The position numbers and the translations under genes were made by a program. Below, in pieces: positions 28,204-39,100 of a DNA stretch of 64,000 bases. The notes beneath the pieces are model-generated. The model made no database searches and had not been told where the DNA came from. It saw only the letters and a program-made list of their open reading frames with translations. Origin of the DNA: JBOGOC01 sp050747525. GTDB taxonomy: Bacteria; Acidobacteriota; Polarisedimenticolia; JACPZX01; DASXTC01. The stretch is taken from NCBI GenBank assembly GCA_050747525.1, contig JBOGOC010000058.1, positions 14,050 through 78,049 of the forward strand. The letters are read 5' to 3'. How positions within the stretch are numbered: the first letter of the stretch is position 1; each line of letters opens with the position of its first letter.

Positions 28204-28218
28204 AGAAGCCGTGCACGA

Positions 28219-29315
<1,097 letters not shown>

Positions 29316-29319
<4 letters not shown>

Positions 29320-30836
29320 GCCTGATGGGCACCGACGAGCAGCCGACCGGGCTCCCTCCCCATCTCGAGACCCTGCGCCGCGAGATCCGCGGCTACGCGC
29401 GCGAGTACGGCCTGGACTTCTTCGAGGTCTACTTCGAGATCCTCACCTACGACCGCATGAACGAGGTGGCCGCCTACGGTGGCTTCCCCACCCGGTACCC
29501 CCACTGGCGCTTCGGCATGGAATACGAGCATCTCAAGAAGTCGTACTCCTACGGCCTGCACAAGATCTACGAGATGGTCATCAACAACGACCCCTGCACG
29601 GCCTACCTGCTGGAGTGCAACGCCATGGTCGACCAGAAGATCGTCATGGCCCACGTGTACGGGCACAGCGACTTCTTCAAGAACAACGTCTGGTTCTCGC
29701 GCACCAACCGCAAGATGCTGGACGAGATGGCCAACCACGCCACCCGCATCCGCCGTTACATGGAGAAGTACGGCGTGGAGGCGGTGGAGGACTTCATCGA
29801 TCAGTGCCTCTCCATCGAGGGCCTGATCGATCCGCATTCCGCCTTCATCGCGCGGGCCCGCGTGCGGGAGGAGGAGGACGACGAGAAGCAGGTGGTGCCG
29901 CGGATGCGCAGCAAGGACTACATGATGAACTTCATCAACCCGCCCGACTTCCTGGAGGCCCAGCGGGTGAAGATGGACGAGGAGAAGAAGCGCGCCCGGC
30001 GGCTCCCTGAAGAGCCGGTGCGCGACGTGATGAAGTTCCTCATCGACTACGCGCCCCTGGAGAACTGGCAGCGGGAGGTGCTCTCCATCATCCGCGAGGA
30101 GGCGTACTACTTCGCGCCCCAGGGCCAGACCAAAATCATGAACGAGGGTTGGGCCAGCTACTGGCACTCCAAGATCATGACCGAGAAGGCCCTCACCGAC
30201 GCCGAGGTGATCGACTATGCCGACCATCATTCGGGCACCGTGGCCAGCCATCCCGGCCGGCTCAACCCCTACAAGCTGGGGCTGGAGCTGTTCAAGGACA
30301 TCGAGGATCGCTGGAACAAGGGGCGCTTCGGCAAGGAGTACGACGAGTGCGACGACCACCGCCTCAAGAAGGACTGGGACATGCACCTGGGCCTGGGGCG
30401 GGAGAAGATCTTCGAGGTGCGGCGCCTCCACAACGACGTGACCTTCATCGACACCTTCCTCACACCCGAGTTCTGCCTGGAGCACAAGCTGTTCACCTTC
30501 GCCTACAACAAGAAGGCCAACGCCTACCAGATCGCGGCCCGTGAGTTCAGGAAGGTGAAGGACCAGCTCCTCTTCGGGCTGACCAACCACGGCCAGCCCT
30601 TCGTGTTCGTCACCGACGCCAACCACGCCAACCGCGGCGAGCTGTTCCTGATGCACCGCCACGAGGGTCTCGACCTCAAGCAGGACTGGGCCCGCGAGAC
30701 GCTGCGCAACATCCAGCGCCTCTGGTCCCGGCCGGTCCATCTGATGACCGTGGTCGAGGAGAAGCCCAAGGTGTACGGGTTCGACGGCAAGGACTTCACC
30801 GAGCGCGAGGCGTCCGGGGACGACCTGGCCGCCTGA
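29316..30836 (+). CDS. spoVR: SpoVR family protein (YcgB)
   Basis: A 506-residue protein that completes the prkA-yhbH-spoVR operon. Family signatures are DFFEVYFEILTYDRMNEVAA, GGFPTRYPHWRFGMEYE, HVYGHSDFFKNNVWF and NEGWASYWHSKIM. The name comes from B. subtilis, where the mutant has a spore cortex defect, but the family is common in non-sporeformers. GTG at 29316 overlaps the yhbH stop; an ATG three codons later is an alternative. Nothing else in the window suggests sporulation. Confidence 0.95.
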
Positions 30837-30882
30837 TCCCGGGGGGCCGGCGGCGGGGAGTGGTCTCCGAGGCGCGCTCGAC

Positions 30883-30902
30883 GGCGTGGCGTTGGCCACG
30901 CC
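30883..30902 (+). terminator. Hairpin after spoVR
   Basis: GGCGTGGC (30883-30890), a 4-base loop and GCCACGCC (30895-30902) form a perfect 8-bp stem 47 bases after the spoVR stop. Only two T residues follow, so termination is likely but not classical. The rest of the gap up to 31079 holds no clear element apart from a TACAAT at 31015-31020 that could be a -10 box for gshA. Confidence 0.5.
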
Positions 30903-31079
30903 TTACTCGCTCCGCTTCCCTCCTCGCCTCGCGTGACGTCACGGCACCACGCCCCGGGCCTGCGATGGGTCAGAGTGAAAGAGCATGAGAACCACGTCAT
31001 GGGCTGGGCCGGGGTACAATCTGGCTCGAGCGGGAGACAAAGGCCGCAAGTCGGACGAAATCGTGAGGGTCCGCGGGGC

Positions 31080-32468
31080 ATGAGCACGTTGTTCGGAGAC
31101 CCGGAGTCGGCGGCGGCTCCCTTGCGCGGCATGCAGGATCTCGTCGCGGCCTTCTCCAGCGGCGAGAAGCCTTCCGCCCGGCATGGCGTGGGGATCGAGT
31201 ACGAGCGGCTGCCGGTTCATCGCGAGACGGGACAGGCCATCCCCTACAGCGCGCCGGCGCCGTCGCGCGGCGGGCCTCACGCCACCATCGCCACGTTTCT
31301 CTCGGGCATGGTGGCGCGCGGCTGGACGGCGCAGCGTGAGGGGGGGCCCATCGTGGCCCTCGAGAAGGGCGGCACACACGTGACGCTCGAGCCGGGCGCC
31401 CAGGTTGAGCTGTCCGGCCGGGTCCACTCCAGCGTGAAGGACGCCGCCGCCGAGCTGGATGCCTTCGTGCGCGAGGCCGACGAGGTGGCCTCCCCTCTGG
31501 GGATCGCTTTCCTGGGACTGGGGCTGCAGCCCTTCACTCCGGCGGATTCGATCGGATGGGTCCCCAAGCGCCGCTACGGCATCATGGCCCCCTACCTGGC
31601 CTCTCGCGGCCATCTGGCGCATCACATGATGAAGGCTACGGCCGGCTGCCAGATCAACCTGGACTTCTCCTCGGAGCAGGACGCCATGGAGATGCTCCGG
31701 GTGGCCACCGGCGTTTCCACACTGGTCACGGCGATCTGCGGGAACTCCCCTCTCGAGGCGGGGCAGGCCAATGGGTTCGTGACCAAGCGCTCGCATGTGT
31801 GGATGCACACCGACCCGGATCGATGCGGCCTCCTGAAATTCGCCTTCGACCCGGAGGCCCGCTACGAGACGTACGCCGGCTACGCGCTGGACGTCCCCAT
31901 GATGTTCGTCGTGCGCGACGGCACCTGGATGGAGATGAAGGGCATGACCTTCCGACGGTTCATGGCCGGCGGCTCGTCCGGCCTCGTCGCCACGCGCGCG
32001 GACTGGCAGCTCCACCTCACGACGCTGTTTCCGGAAGTGCGGCTCAAGAGCTACCTGGAGGTTCGTGGCTCGGACAGCGGCTCTCAGGCCATGACGCTCG
32101 CCCAGGCCGCGCTGTGGAAGGGCCTCCTCTACGATCGGAGCTCCCGGGCCGCGGCCTGGGAGCTGGTCAGGAAACCCGCCTTCGAGCAGCGGCTCGCCTT
32201 TCAGCGCGACGTGGCGCGCCGGGGACTGGGCGCCGCGCTGGATGGCCGCCCCGCGCTCGACCTGGCTCGCGAGCTGCTGGACGCGGCGTCCCGCGGACTG
32301 GCCGCCGGCGAGGCATCTTTCCTCGAGCCGATGCGCCGGCTGGTGGACGCCGACGCCGCATCGCCGACCACGAGGCTGATGGCGCAATGGGCCGGGCCGT
32401 GGCAGCGCCGCCCGTGGCGCCTGGTGGAAGGGCTCATGGCCATTGACCGGTCACCTGGAGGCGGCTAG
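31080..32468 (+). CDS. gshA: Glutamate--cysteine ligase
   Basis: A 462-residue enzyme of the plant/alphaproteobacterial-type glutamate-cysteine ligase family, making gamma-glutamylcysteine for glutathione. Recognisable parts are the N-terminal GVGIEYERLPV, the central AFLGLGLQPF, KRRYGIMAPYL, the TAGCQINLDFSSEQDAM stretch and EVRGSDSG. No gshB is adjacent, so the product could be glutathione made with a distant gshB or a gamma-glutamylcysteine derivative. It precedes cysteine dioxygenase by 12 bases. Confidence 0.9.
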   Translation: MSTLFGDPESAAAPLRGMQDLVAAFSSGEKPSARHGVGIEYERLPVHRETGQAIPYSAPAPSRGGPHATIATFLSGMVARGWTAQREGGPIVALEKGGTHVTLEPGAQVELSGRVHSSVKDAAAELDAFVREADEVASPLGIAFLGLGLQPFTPADSIGWVPKRRYGIMAPYLASRGHLAHHMMKATAGCQINLDFSSEQDAMEMLRVATGVSTLVTAICGNSPLEAGQANGFVTKRSHVWMHTDPDRCGLLKFAFDPEARYETYAGYALDVPMMFVVRDGTWMEMKGMTFRRFMAGGSSGLVATRADWQLHLTTLFPEVRLKSYLEVRGSDSGSQAMTLAQAALWKGLLYDRSSRAAAWELVRKPAFEQRLAFQRDVARRGLGAALDGRPALDLARELLDAASRGLAAGEASFLEPMRRLVDADAASPTTRLMAQWAGPWQRRPWRLVEGLMAIDRSPGGG

Positions 32469-32471
32469 GAT
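32443..32471 (+). promoter_or_regulatory. Predicted promoter of the cysteine dioxygenase gene, inside the end of gshA
   Basis: TTGACC (32443-32448), 17 bases, TAGGAT (32466-32471), then only 9 bases to the ATG at 32481. No ribosome binding site fits in that space, so a leaderless transcript is likely if this promoter is used. Confidence 0.5.
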
Positions 32472-32480
32472 CCGCTGCAC

Positions 32481-33071
32481 ATGGACCCCTACGCTGAAAT
32501 TCGCGGCTTCATCCAGTTCATGGACACCCTCGTGAGCCGGCAGTCGGCGGTGGATGAAGCCGTCCAGTCGGTCAAGAAGCGCCTGACCGATCTCATCCGT
32601 TCCCGCCCTCGGCTTCCCGAGGCCGCTCGTGCCCTCGAGACCGGCTGCTACGCCCGCCACCTTCTCTACAATGACCCTGCCGGGCGCTACGAGATGATCG
32701 TGATGGCCTGGTCACCGGGACAGGCCACTCCGGTGCACGACCACTCCGGCATCTGGTGCGTGGAGGGTGTGATCGAGGGGGTCATCGACGTCACCCGCTA
32801 CGACCTGACAGGCATGGAAGGCCCCCGCGCGCGGATGCTCGAGAAAGAGGTGATCCATGCCGGGTCGGGCGAGTGCGGGGCGCTCATCCCGCCGCTCGAG
32901 TACCACCGCATCGCCAATCCCTATCCTCGGGTCGCCTATTCCCTGCACGTCTACGGCGGCCGCATGAGCTCCTGCCGTGTCTTCACGCCGTGCGGGGACG
33001 GTGTCTATGACGTGGCCGTCAAGCCTCTCGGCTACACATCCTCCGCGCCCGCCCTTCCCCCTCCGGCTTGA
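32481..33071 (+). CDS. Cysteine dioxygenase
   Basis: A 196-residue cupin of the cysteine dioxygenase type I family, which oxidises L-cysteine to cysteine sulfinate with a mononuclear iron. The 3-His site is visible: HDH in TPVHDHSGIWC and the third His in EYHRIAN. The residues that form the Cys-Tyr thioether crosslink in animal enzymes both have counterparts here: Cys in HSGIWC, five residues after the second His, and Tyr in YSLHVYGG. An Arg in YARHLL matches the substrate carboxylate-binding Arg. Neighbour gshA competes for the same substrate. Confidence 0.9.
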   Translation: MDPYAEIRGFIQFMDTLVSRQSAVDEAVQSVKKRLTDLIRSRPRLPEAARALETGCYARHLLYNDPAGRYEMIVMAWSPGQATPVHDHSGIWCVEGVIEGVIDVTRYDLTGMEGPRARMLEKEVIHAGSGECGALIPPLEYHRIANPYPRVAYSLHVYGGRMSSCRVFTPCGDGVYDVAVKPLGYTSSAPALPPPA

Positions 33072-33075
33072 GCCG

Positions 33076-33471
33076 TCATCGACGGTCGGGGTCCCACGGT
33101 CCGGGGCCGGGCCTGTTCCTGACGAAGTTGCCCGTGACACGCACCAGCACCAGAAGGTAGAGCGCGCTCACGATTGCGGACACCCAGAAGCTTGACGTGC
33201 GCGTGATCGCGGGCCGGCCGACCGCCGACAGGACCAGGCCGGCGACGGGGATGCCGAGCAGAGCCCACATGCCCACCAGCACGAAGGGCCGGATGCGCGC
33301 CCGCGCGGACTTCCGGAACAGCCAGCCCTGCGCATCGATGGCCTTGAGGGGATCCAGCGTGGTGAAGCGTCCCCGAGGGGCTCCGCATCGCCCGCAGAAA
33401 TCCGCGTCGGCATCGGTGGCATCGCCGCAACCGGGGCAAACCACCTCGCCCGCAGGCTCTCTTTCCACCAT
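33076..33471 (-). CDS. Zinc-ribbon membrane protein
   Basis: A 131-residue protein. The N-terminus is a rubredoxin-like double CxxC zinc ribbon (VCPGCGDATDADADFCGRCG, about residues 11-30). Two membrane helices follow (FVLVGMWALLGIPVAGLVLS and WVSAIVSALYLLVLV). It faces the cysteine dioxygenase gene tail to tail with 4 bases between. Function unknown. A TAAACT box 6 bases before its ATG may be a -10 site. Confidence 0.75.
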   Translation of the reverse strand: MVEREPAGEVVCPGCGDATDADADFCGRCGAPRGRFTTLDPLKAIDAQGWLFRKSARARIRPFVLVGMWALLGIPVAGLVLSAVGRPAITRTSSFWVSAIVSALYLLVLVRVTGNFVRNRPGPGPWDPDRR

Positions 33472-33509
33472 GAAGACAGTTTACACTCATGAGGGCCAGC
33501 CCTCGATTG

Positions 33510-33539
33510 TTGGAAACACGGCCGACCCTCTTCTATGAT
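33510..33539 (+). promoter_or_regulatory. Predicted promoter of the parvulin-type foldase gene
   Basis: TTGGAA (33510-33515), 18 bases, then TATGAT (33534-33539), upstream of the ATG at 33615. The start codon has GAGAGG about 11 bases before it. Confidence 0.45.
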
Positions 33540-33614
33540 CTTTGTTGTCGTACTCAGGCCCGCATGAGTCCACAATCGGGTCCGTTCTTCGGGCCCCAGA
33601 GAGGTCCCTCGACA

Positions 33615-34634
33615 ATGATCAGGCCGTCCGTCATTCTCGTCACCGTGGCCCTGGGTGCCCTCGGGCCTGGATCTCCCCGCGCCGATGCCGACACGCAGAA
33701 GCCCTCTCCGCCCCCCGCCACGGCGCCCGCGCCGGAGGCGCAGCCCGCTGGACCGAGGGGAGACCTGGTGGCGCGCGTGAACGGCGTGCCCATCTACAAG
33801 ATCGACTTCGACAGCGCTGTGGAAAACTTCATCAAATCGCAGGGCCTCGCGGGGCACATCAACGAAGAGCAGACCCGCCAGGTGAACGAGGTGGTGATGG
33901 ATGGGCTGATTGGCAGCGAGCTGCTGCACCAGAAGGCCCAGGCCATCCCCATCGAGGTGAGCTCCGAGGAGATCGCCCAGACCGTGCGCCAGACCAGGGA
34001 GTCGCTGGGTGAAGAGGGCTTCCAGGCCGAGCTGACCCGGCGCCGCATGACCGAGACCGATCTGACCAGGCTGGTGCGCCAGAACCTGATGGTTCAGAAG
34101 CTGATCCAGGACATCATCGTGAGCCGCGTGGACGTCACCGAGAACGAGATCAAGTCGTTCTACGACCAGCACCAGGGGGACATGAAGAAGCCCGAGCGGG
34201 TCGAGGCCAGCCACATTCTGGTGAAGGCAAGCTCGTCGGACCCCGACGAGAAGCGAGCCGAGGCACGCAAGCGGATCGAGGAGGCCGAGCGGCGCGCCCA
34301 GTCGGGCGAGGACTTCGCCGTGCTGGCCAAGGAGTTCTCCGAGGACGGCACCGCCTCAAGCGGAGGCCGTCTGGGGGCCATCCAGCGGGGCCAGACCGTC
34401 CCGGCGTTCGAGGACGCCGCCTTCGATCTGGAGGTGGGGCAGGTCAGCAAGGTGGTGGAGTCGCCCTACGGGTACCACATCATCAAGGTGACCGGCAGGG
34501 AGGGCGGGTCCCAGGCCACGCTGGACGAGGCGCACGACACCATCGCCCAGTTCCTCAAGCAGAAGAAGGCTCAGGACGCCATCGAAGAGATGGTGCAGTC
34601 CCTCAGGACGCAGGCGAAGGTCGAGGTGTTCTGA
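33615..34634 (+). CDS. Exported parvulin-type peptidyl-prolyl isomerase (SurA/PrsA-like)
   Basis: A 339-residue periplasmic foldase. A signal peptide (MIRPSVILVTVALGALGPG) is followed by a Pro/Ala-rich linker, a SurA-N-like helical chaperone region (about residues 55-180, starting VARVNGVPIYKIDFDSAVE) and one PpiC parvulin domain (about residues 190-300). Landmarks of that domain are VEASHILVKA, FAVLAKEFSEDGTASSGGRLG and SPYGYHIIKV. A single parvulin domain rather than two separates it from classical SurA. It probably assists folding of outer-membrane or secreted proteins. Confidence 0.92.
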   Translation: MIRPSVILVTVALGALGPGSPRADADTQKPSPPPATAPAPEAQPAGPRGDLVARVNGVPIYKIDFDSAVENFIKSQGLAGHINEEQTRQVNEVVMDGLIGSELLHQKAQAIPIEVSSEEIAQTVRQTRESLGEEGFQAELTRRRMTETDLTRLVRQNLMVQKLIQDIIVSRVDVTENEIKSFYDQHQGDMKKPERVEASHILVKASSSDPDEKRAEARKRIEEAERRAQSGEDFAVLAKEFSEDGTASSGGRLGAIQRGQTVPAFEDAAFDLEVGQVSKVVESPYGYHIIKVTGREGGSQATLDEAHDTIAQFLKQKKAQDAIEEMVQSLRTQAKVEVF

Positions 34635-34976
34635 TCACTCCAGCTCGGTGGGGTCGAACCCGGCGCGCTCCTTGAGGAACTCCTGAACCTCCGCGTCGTC
34701 GGCCCCTTCGATCGCATCCCGGTTGAGGAAGGCCTCCATCTCGTCCGCGGGCGCCTCGGCTTCTCTCTTCGGCGCCGCGGCGCGGGGCGCGGGCGTCGCC
34801 CTTGAGGAACCCTGGGCCGCCTGCATCACGGCCGGCTTCTGCTTCTGGGCCGCTGCGCGCCGCGCCTGCTCCACTTGGCGCGCCTGCTCCACCTGGCGCG
34901 CCGCGACGAAGGCATCCACGAAGAGAGGGCCTCCCAGCGGCTCGAGTCCTGCGTTCAGCTTGTCGAAGAGATCCAT
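34635..34976 (-). CDS. Small hypothetical protein of the TPR cluster
   Basis: I do not recognise this 113-residue protein. A possibly structured N-terminus (MDLFDKLNAGLEPLGGPLF) is followed by an Ala/Gln/Arg helix with a doubled RQVEQARRQVEQAR-like unit, a low-complexity linker and an acidic C-terminus. Its stop codon abuts that of the foldase gene (TGATCA) and it begins 9 bases after the upstream TPR gene, so it is probably the last gene of that operon. Confidence 0.6.
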   Translation of the reverse strand: MDLFDKLNAGLEPLGGPLFVDAFVAARQVEQARQVEQARRAAAQKQKPAVMQAAQGSSRATPAPRAAAPKREAEAPADEMEAFLNRDAIEGADDAEVQEFLKERAGFDPTELE

Positions 34977-34985
34977 CGGGCCTCC

Positions 34986-36167
34986 TCAGCTCGGCAGAGC
35001 GTCGCCCTGCTGGAACATCTGAAGGGCGCGGCGCGCATTCTCGTTGAGCGGGTCGTGCTCCAGCGCCTTCTTCCACGCGTCCACCGCCTCGGTGTAGCGG
35101 GCCAGCCCGTAGCAGGCGTTCCCCAGGTTGGTGTACGCCACGGAGGCGTCGCCCGACGAGGCGGCCGCCTTGCGGAACATCTCCACCGCTTTCTCGAAGT
35201 CCATCCCCTTGTGGAACAGGAAGCCGAGATTGTTCACCGCCTCGGCCATCCCCGGGTCCAGCTCCAGCGCACGGCTGAAGCACTGCTTCGCCTCGTCCCC
35301 GTGCCCGGCGCGGCTCAAGGTGAGCCCCAGATTGTTGTGCGCCTCCGCGAACTCCGGATCCAGGTGGACCGCCTGACGGAAGGCGGCCTCGGCCGCCTCC
35401 GATGCCCCCTTGTGGTACAGGGCCACGCCCCGGCTGTTGAGCGTGCGCGCGTCGTCGTGCCGGCGGCGGGCCTCGTCCTGCCGGCGCCTGTCCGCCTCCG
35501 CGGAGAGGGCGGCCGAGATCTCCTCGTGCGCCGCGTTGAGGCGCGACACCTCGGAGGAGACCCCTTCCAGCGTCTCGGTGAGCGAGGAGAACCGGTCGGC
35601 CACGCCGCCCACGCGACGGATGAGCGAGGTGAGCGTTGTCTCCAGCTCGTTCACGAAGGTCGGCTTGGCGATCGCCCCGTCGATCACGGCTTTGCGCACA
35701 TGCTGCACGCCCTCTTCCACGCGGGCCATGCGCCCTTCCACCGATGCGGTCACCGAGAGGAGAGCGGTGTTGAGAGCTTCCATGCGGCCTCCCAACTCCA
35801 CGCCCGTGGCCTTGAGAGGCTCCTCGAGGGCCGCCACTCCTTCCAGCAGCTTGAGACCCGTGTCGCGGGCGCTCTGGTGGATGCGGTCCAGGCCCGAGAT
35901 CACGGGAGCGAGCGCCTCCGGGTCGAGCGTCGCCTTCCCCGGGCCGAACAGCAAATCCCCGCCTGCGGACGACGGCTCGGCGCCCTCGGGGGCGTCTCCC
36001 AGAGCCGCCCTGGCGCGCGCGATGACCAGAAGGCCGGACGCACGGATGCTGCACGAATGGACCTCTTCGGCCCAGAAGATGCACGCGCTCTCGATGCACT
36101 CGTGATGATCGAAGCTGACGCTGCCGTCCTTTTCCCGGTGCGCCTGCGACAGGATGGGACAGATCAT
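34986..36167 (-). CDS. Cys4 motif plus TPR protein
   Basis: A 393-residue protein. The first 42 residues carry four cysteines (Cys3, Cys24, Cys29, Cys39; C-x20-C-x4-C-x9-C, with ECIESACIFW), a likely metal or iron-sulfur knuckle. A long helical region follows (about residues 65-240, with apolipoprotein/methyl-accepting-like repeats such as ELETTLTSLIRRVGGVADRF). About four TPR units are at the C-terminus (RGVALYHKGASEAAEAAFRQ, HNNLGLTLSRAGHGDEAKQC, NNLGFLFHKG, TNLGNACYGLARYTEAVDAW). No signal peptide. ATGA overlap with the giant TPR gene; GGAGGTGT gives strong initiation. Function unknown. Confidence 0.75.
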   Translation of the reverse strand: MICPILSQAHREKDGSVSFDHHECIESACIFWAEEVHSCSIRASGLLVIARARAALGDAPEGAEPSSAGGDLLFGPGKATLDPEALAPVISGLDRIHQSARDTGLKLLEGVAALEEPLKATGVELGGRMEALNTALLSVTASVEGRMARVEEGVQHVRKAVIDGAIAKPTFVNELETTLTSLIRRVGGVADRFSSLTETLEGVSSEVSRLNAAHEEISAALSAEADRRRQDEARRRHDDARTLNSRGVALYHKGASEAAEAAFRQAVHLDPEFAEAHNNLGLTLSRAGHGDEAKQCFSRALELDPGMAEAVNNLGFLFHKGMDFEKAVEMFRKAAASSGDASVAYTNLGNACYGLARYTEAVDAWKKALEHDPLNENARRALQMFQQGDALPS

Positions 36168-39100
36168 GAGACACCTCCCTTGGCCGCCAGAGCCTGTGTT
36201 CCCTGCTGGCCGATCTGGAGCGGCGCCTCGGCCATCAGGGCCGGCTCCTTCCCCAGGAGGGCCTTGGTCAGGACCCGATCGTGCAGCGCCACCGATCGTT
36301 GGGCTGCCTCCGGATCGTTCGCCAGGAGTTCCAGGCAGGCGGCCGCCTCGGCAGCGCGCCCGCAGCGCTCCAGGACCCACGCGCGGCGCAGCGACGGTCC
36401 GTCGCCCGCCATCAGCGCTGCGGCCCGCGCGTACTCCCCGGCGGCGATCGCCTCTTCGGCCGGTGATCCTTTCCCGTTGCCCACCGGCGATCCGGCCAGC
36501 ATCTCCTCGTGAAGCACGGCCAGCAGACGATCGCGGCTGGATGCAGCGCGCTCGGCGAGCCCCAGCAGCTCGGCCGCACGCGCGCGGTCGCCCATCGACA
36601 CCGCGAGACGGCGTCGCGCCAGCAGCAGGGCCACGTCATGGGACGACCCGGCCGCCAGCGCCTCATCCAGCGCCGCCGCGGCGTCTCCCGTCTCGCCCGC
36701 GGCCTCCAGCGCACGCGCCAGGGCCATGGCCACCAGCGGGCGGCCCGGGTGGCGTGACGCCAGCGCGCGCGCCACCGGAAGTGCCTGCGTGGCGATGCCG
36801 CTCGCGTCCCGGCAGAGCGCGTCGTGCAGATCGCGGGCCGCGCCGTCCAGCTCCTGGAGCCGCAGGCGGCATTCGGCACGGGCCAGCAGCACCGTGGGCA
36901 CGGGTCCCGCCTCCAGCAGACGATCGATCTCTCCGAGAGCCACGCCGGCCAGAGAGGCGTCGCTCTCCAGCGCCGCGCGCGCGGCGGCGACGCATTCCTC
37001 GACGCGGCCGGCCAGGCGGCAGGCCCGGGCGCGCAGCAGGTGCACCTTGCCGGGAACGCCGGAAAGCGCTCCGATGCGGGCCAGTCCGGCCAGCGCTTCG
37101 TCGGCCCGCGGGCCCTTCATGGACGCGGCCTGGGCCAGAGCCTCCGCCGCGGGAAGCCACCGCTGGCCGGCCTCCTCGATCGCCGCGCGGCAGAGAAGCG
37201 GCTGCGGATCTTTTTTGTGAGCCTCTTCGAGGGCCGAGAGCGCGACACGCACCGAGCCCTCCAGGGAACGGTCCAGGTGATGAGCCCGGGCCAGCGCCGC
37301 GCATGCGCGCGAGACCCAGCCCTGCTTCACGCACGAGCGGCCCAGCTCCAGATGCGCGCGCGCGCCGGTGGGATGCCGCTCGACGATCGACTCCAGCAGG
37401 GACAGCACCTCGACGGTGCATGACGGATCCTCCAGGGCGGGCCCGCCCAGCAGCTCGGCGGCGTCCTCGGTCTTGCCGAGGGCGGCCAGCAGGCGCGCCT
37501 GCGCGATGTCCAGGCAGGGCATCCCTCCCTGCTTGCGCGCGGCGCGCTCGAGGTCCTTGAGGATGGAGGGGGCCAGATCGGAGCGGGTGGCCCACGCGGC
37601 CATCAGCTCGCGGGTCGCTTCTTCGACCTGTCCCTCGTGCATCAGAAGCCGGCCGAGCGTGACGCGTGCCGCATCGAGCCCTCCATCGATCTGCAAGGCT
37701 CCGCGAAGCCGCTCGATGGCCTCCTTGGCGAGGGAGAGATCGCGCTGCACCGCGGTCGCGTAGGCACGCACCGCCTCCGACGCCTTCCCCTGCCGAAGCA
37801 GGGCATCTCCGTAGGTCAGCGCCAGAGGAGCGCTGGCGGCATCCTCGCGGCCGGCCAGCCCGGTGCGGCACAACTCCAGGGCGCGCGGCAGCTGCCCCGA
37901 GGCCAGGCAGACCTGGGCCACGCAGGCGATCAGATCCAGATTGCGCGCGTCGCGCTTCAGAGCCTCGTGGAGGCGGGCGATCAGACGCGACGCCGCGGCC
38001 GAAGGAAGCTCGCGGATGCCGCGCAGCACCTCGATGGCGGCCGGCAGGTCGTCGATCCCCGCCAGCGCCTCGGCGAGCGCGGCCCGCTCCTCGGCGGGAG
38101 CGGATGCGGATTGCTGGGTCAGGGCCCTCACCGCGTCGCGGCACACCGAAGAGGCTTCGGGAGCCGCGGAGGCGGCCGACCGGTAGCCGCTGACCGCTTC
38201 GCGGAGCATCCCCGCGCGTCCCGCCGCTTCCGCCAGCGCGAAGATGATCTCGGGGCGGGCCATCCAGGAGGGAGCCTTCGAGGAGATGGCCGCCGACGCC
38301 GTCCGGCACAGGTCCGCGGATGCCCCCGCCGCCAGCACCAGCAGGTGGAGCAGCTCCGGCTCCGGCGTGCCCTGGTCCTGAATCAGATCCTGCAGGAACC
38401 CCCAGGCGGCCTGGTGATCGCCGATGGCAAGGCACGCCTCGGCGGAAGCCAGCGACAGCTGGCGGTCGCCCGGGTTGGACATCCGCAGGGCCCGCAGCCT
38501 CTCCAGCATGTCCGCTGCCGTGGCCGGGCTCTCCCGCAGCCGGCGGCGCAGGAACGGCACCGCGCCGCGCGCGTCCCCCGACTCCACGCAGACGTCCTCG
38601 AGCAGCGCGCGGGCCGCGGCGTTGGAGGGATCGGCCATCAGCACGGCCTGCAGCCGGGTGGCGATCGACGGGCCGGACGAGGGATCCATCGCCCTCAGCC
38701 GCTTGTAGACCTCCAGGCAGTCCGCCACGCGCCCATCGCGCATGTACACGTCGGCCAGGATCTGGTAGGGGCGCGGCTCGTTCGGAAACGCTTCGACGAG
38801 GCGCTCGAGTGCCTCCACGCCGCGCGCTCCGGCGTCTCCTCCCACGGCCGCCACCACCGCCGAGATGGCGCGCGAGGCCTTCCCCTGCGCGGTGGCCACG
38901 CGCGCCAGCAGGAGCTGCGTGTCGACGGTTTCCTTGCCGCCCGCGGACAGCTCTTCCAGCAGCTTCTCGATCTCGGGCAGATGGACCTTCATGTCCGCCA
39001 GCAGCCCGCACCGCTCCATCGCCTCGGGCATGTGCCCCGCCGCCAGGTCCACTTTCACGCAGGACCAGAGCAGATCGGGATCGCCGGGAGCCGCTTCGAG

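Noticed and set aside
33073..33085. Small CCGTC/GACGG hairpin between the cysteine dioxygenase and zinc-ribbon genes
   Set aside because: Only five base pairs and overlapping a coding end; too weak to call a terminator.
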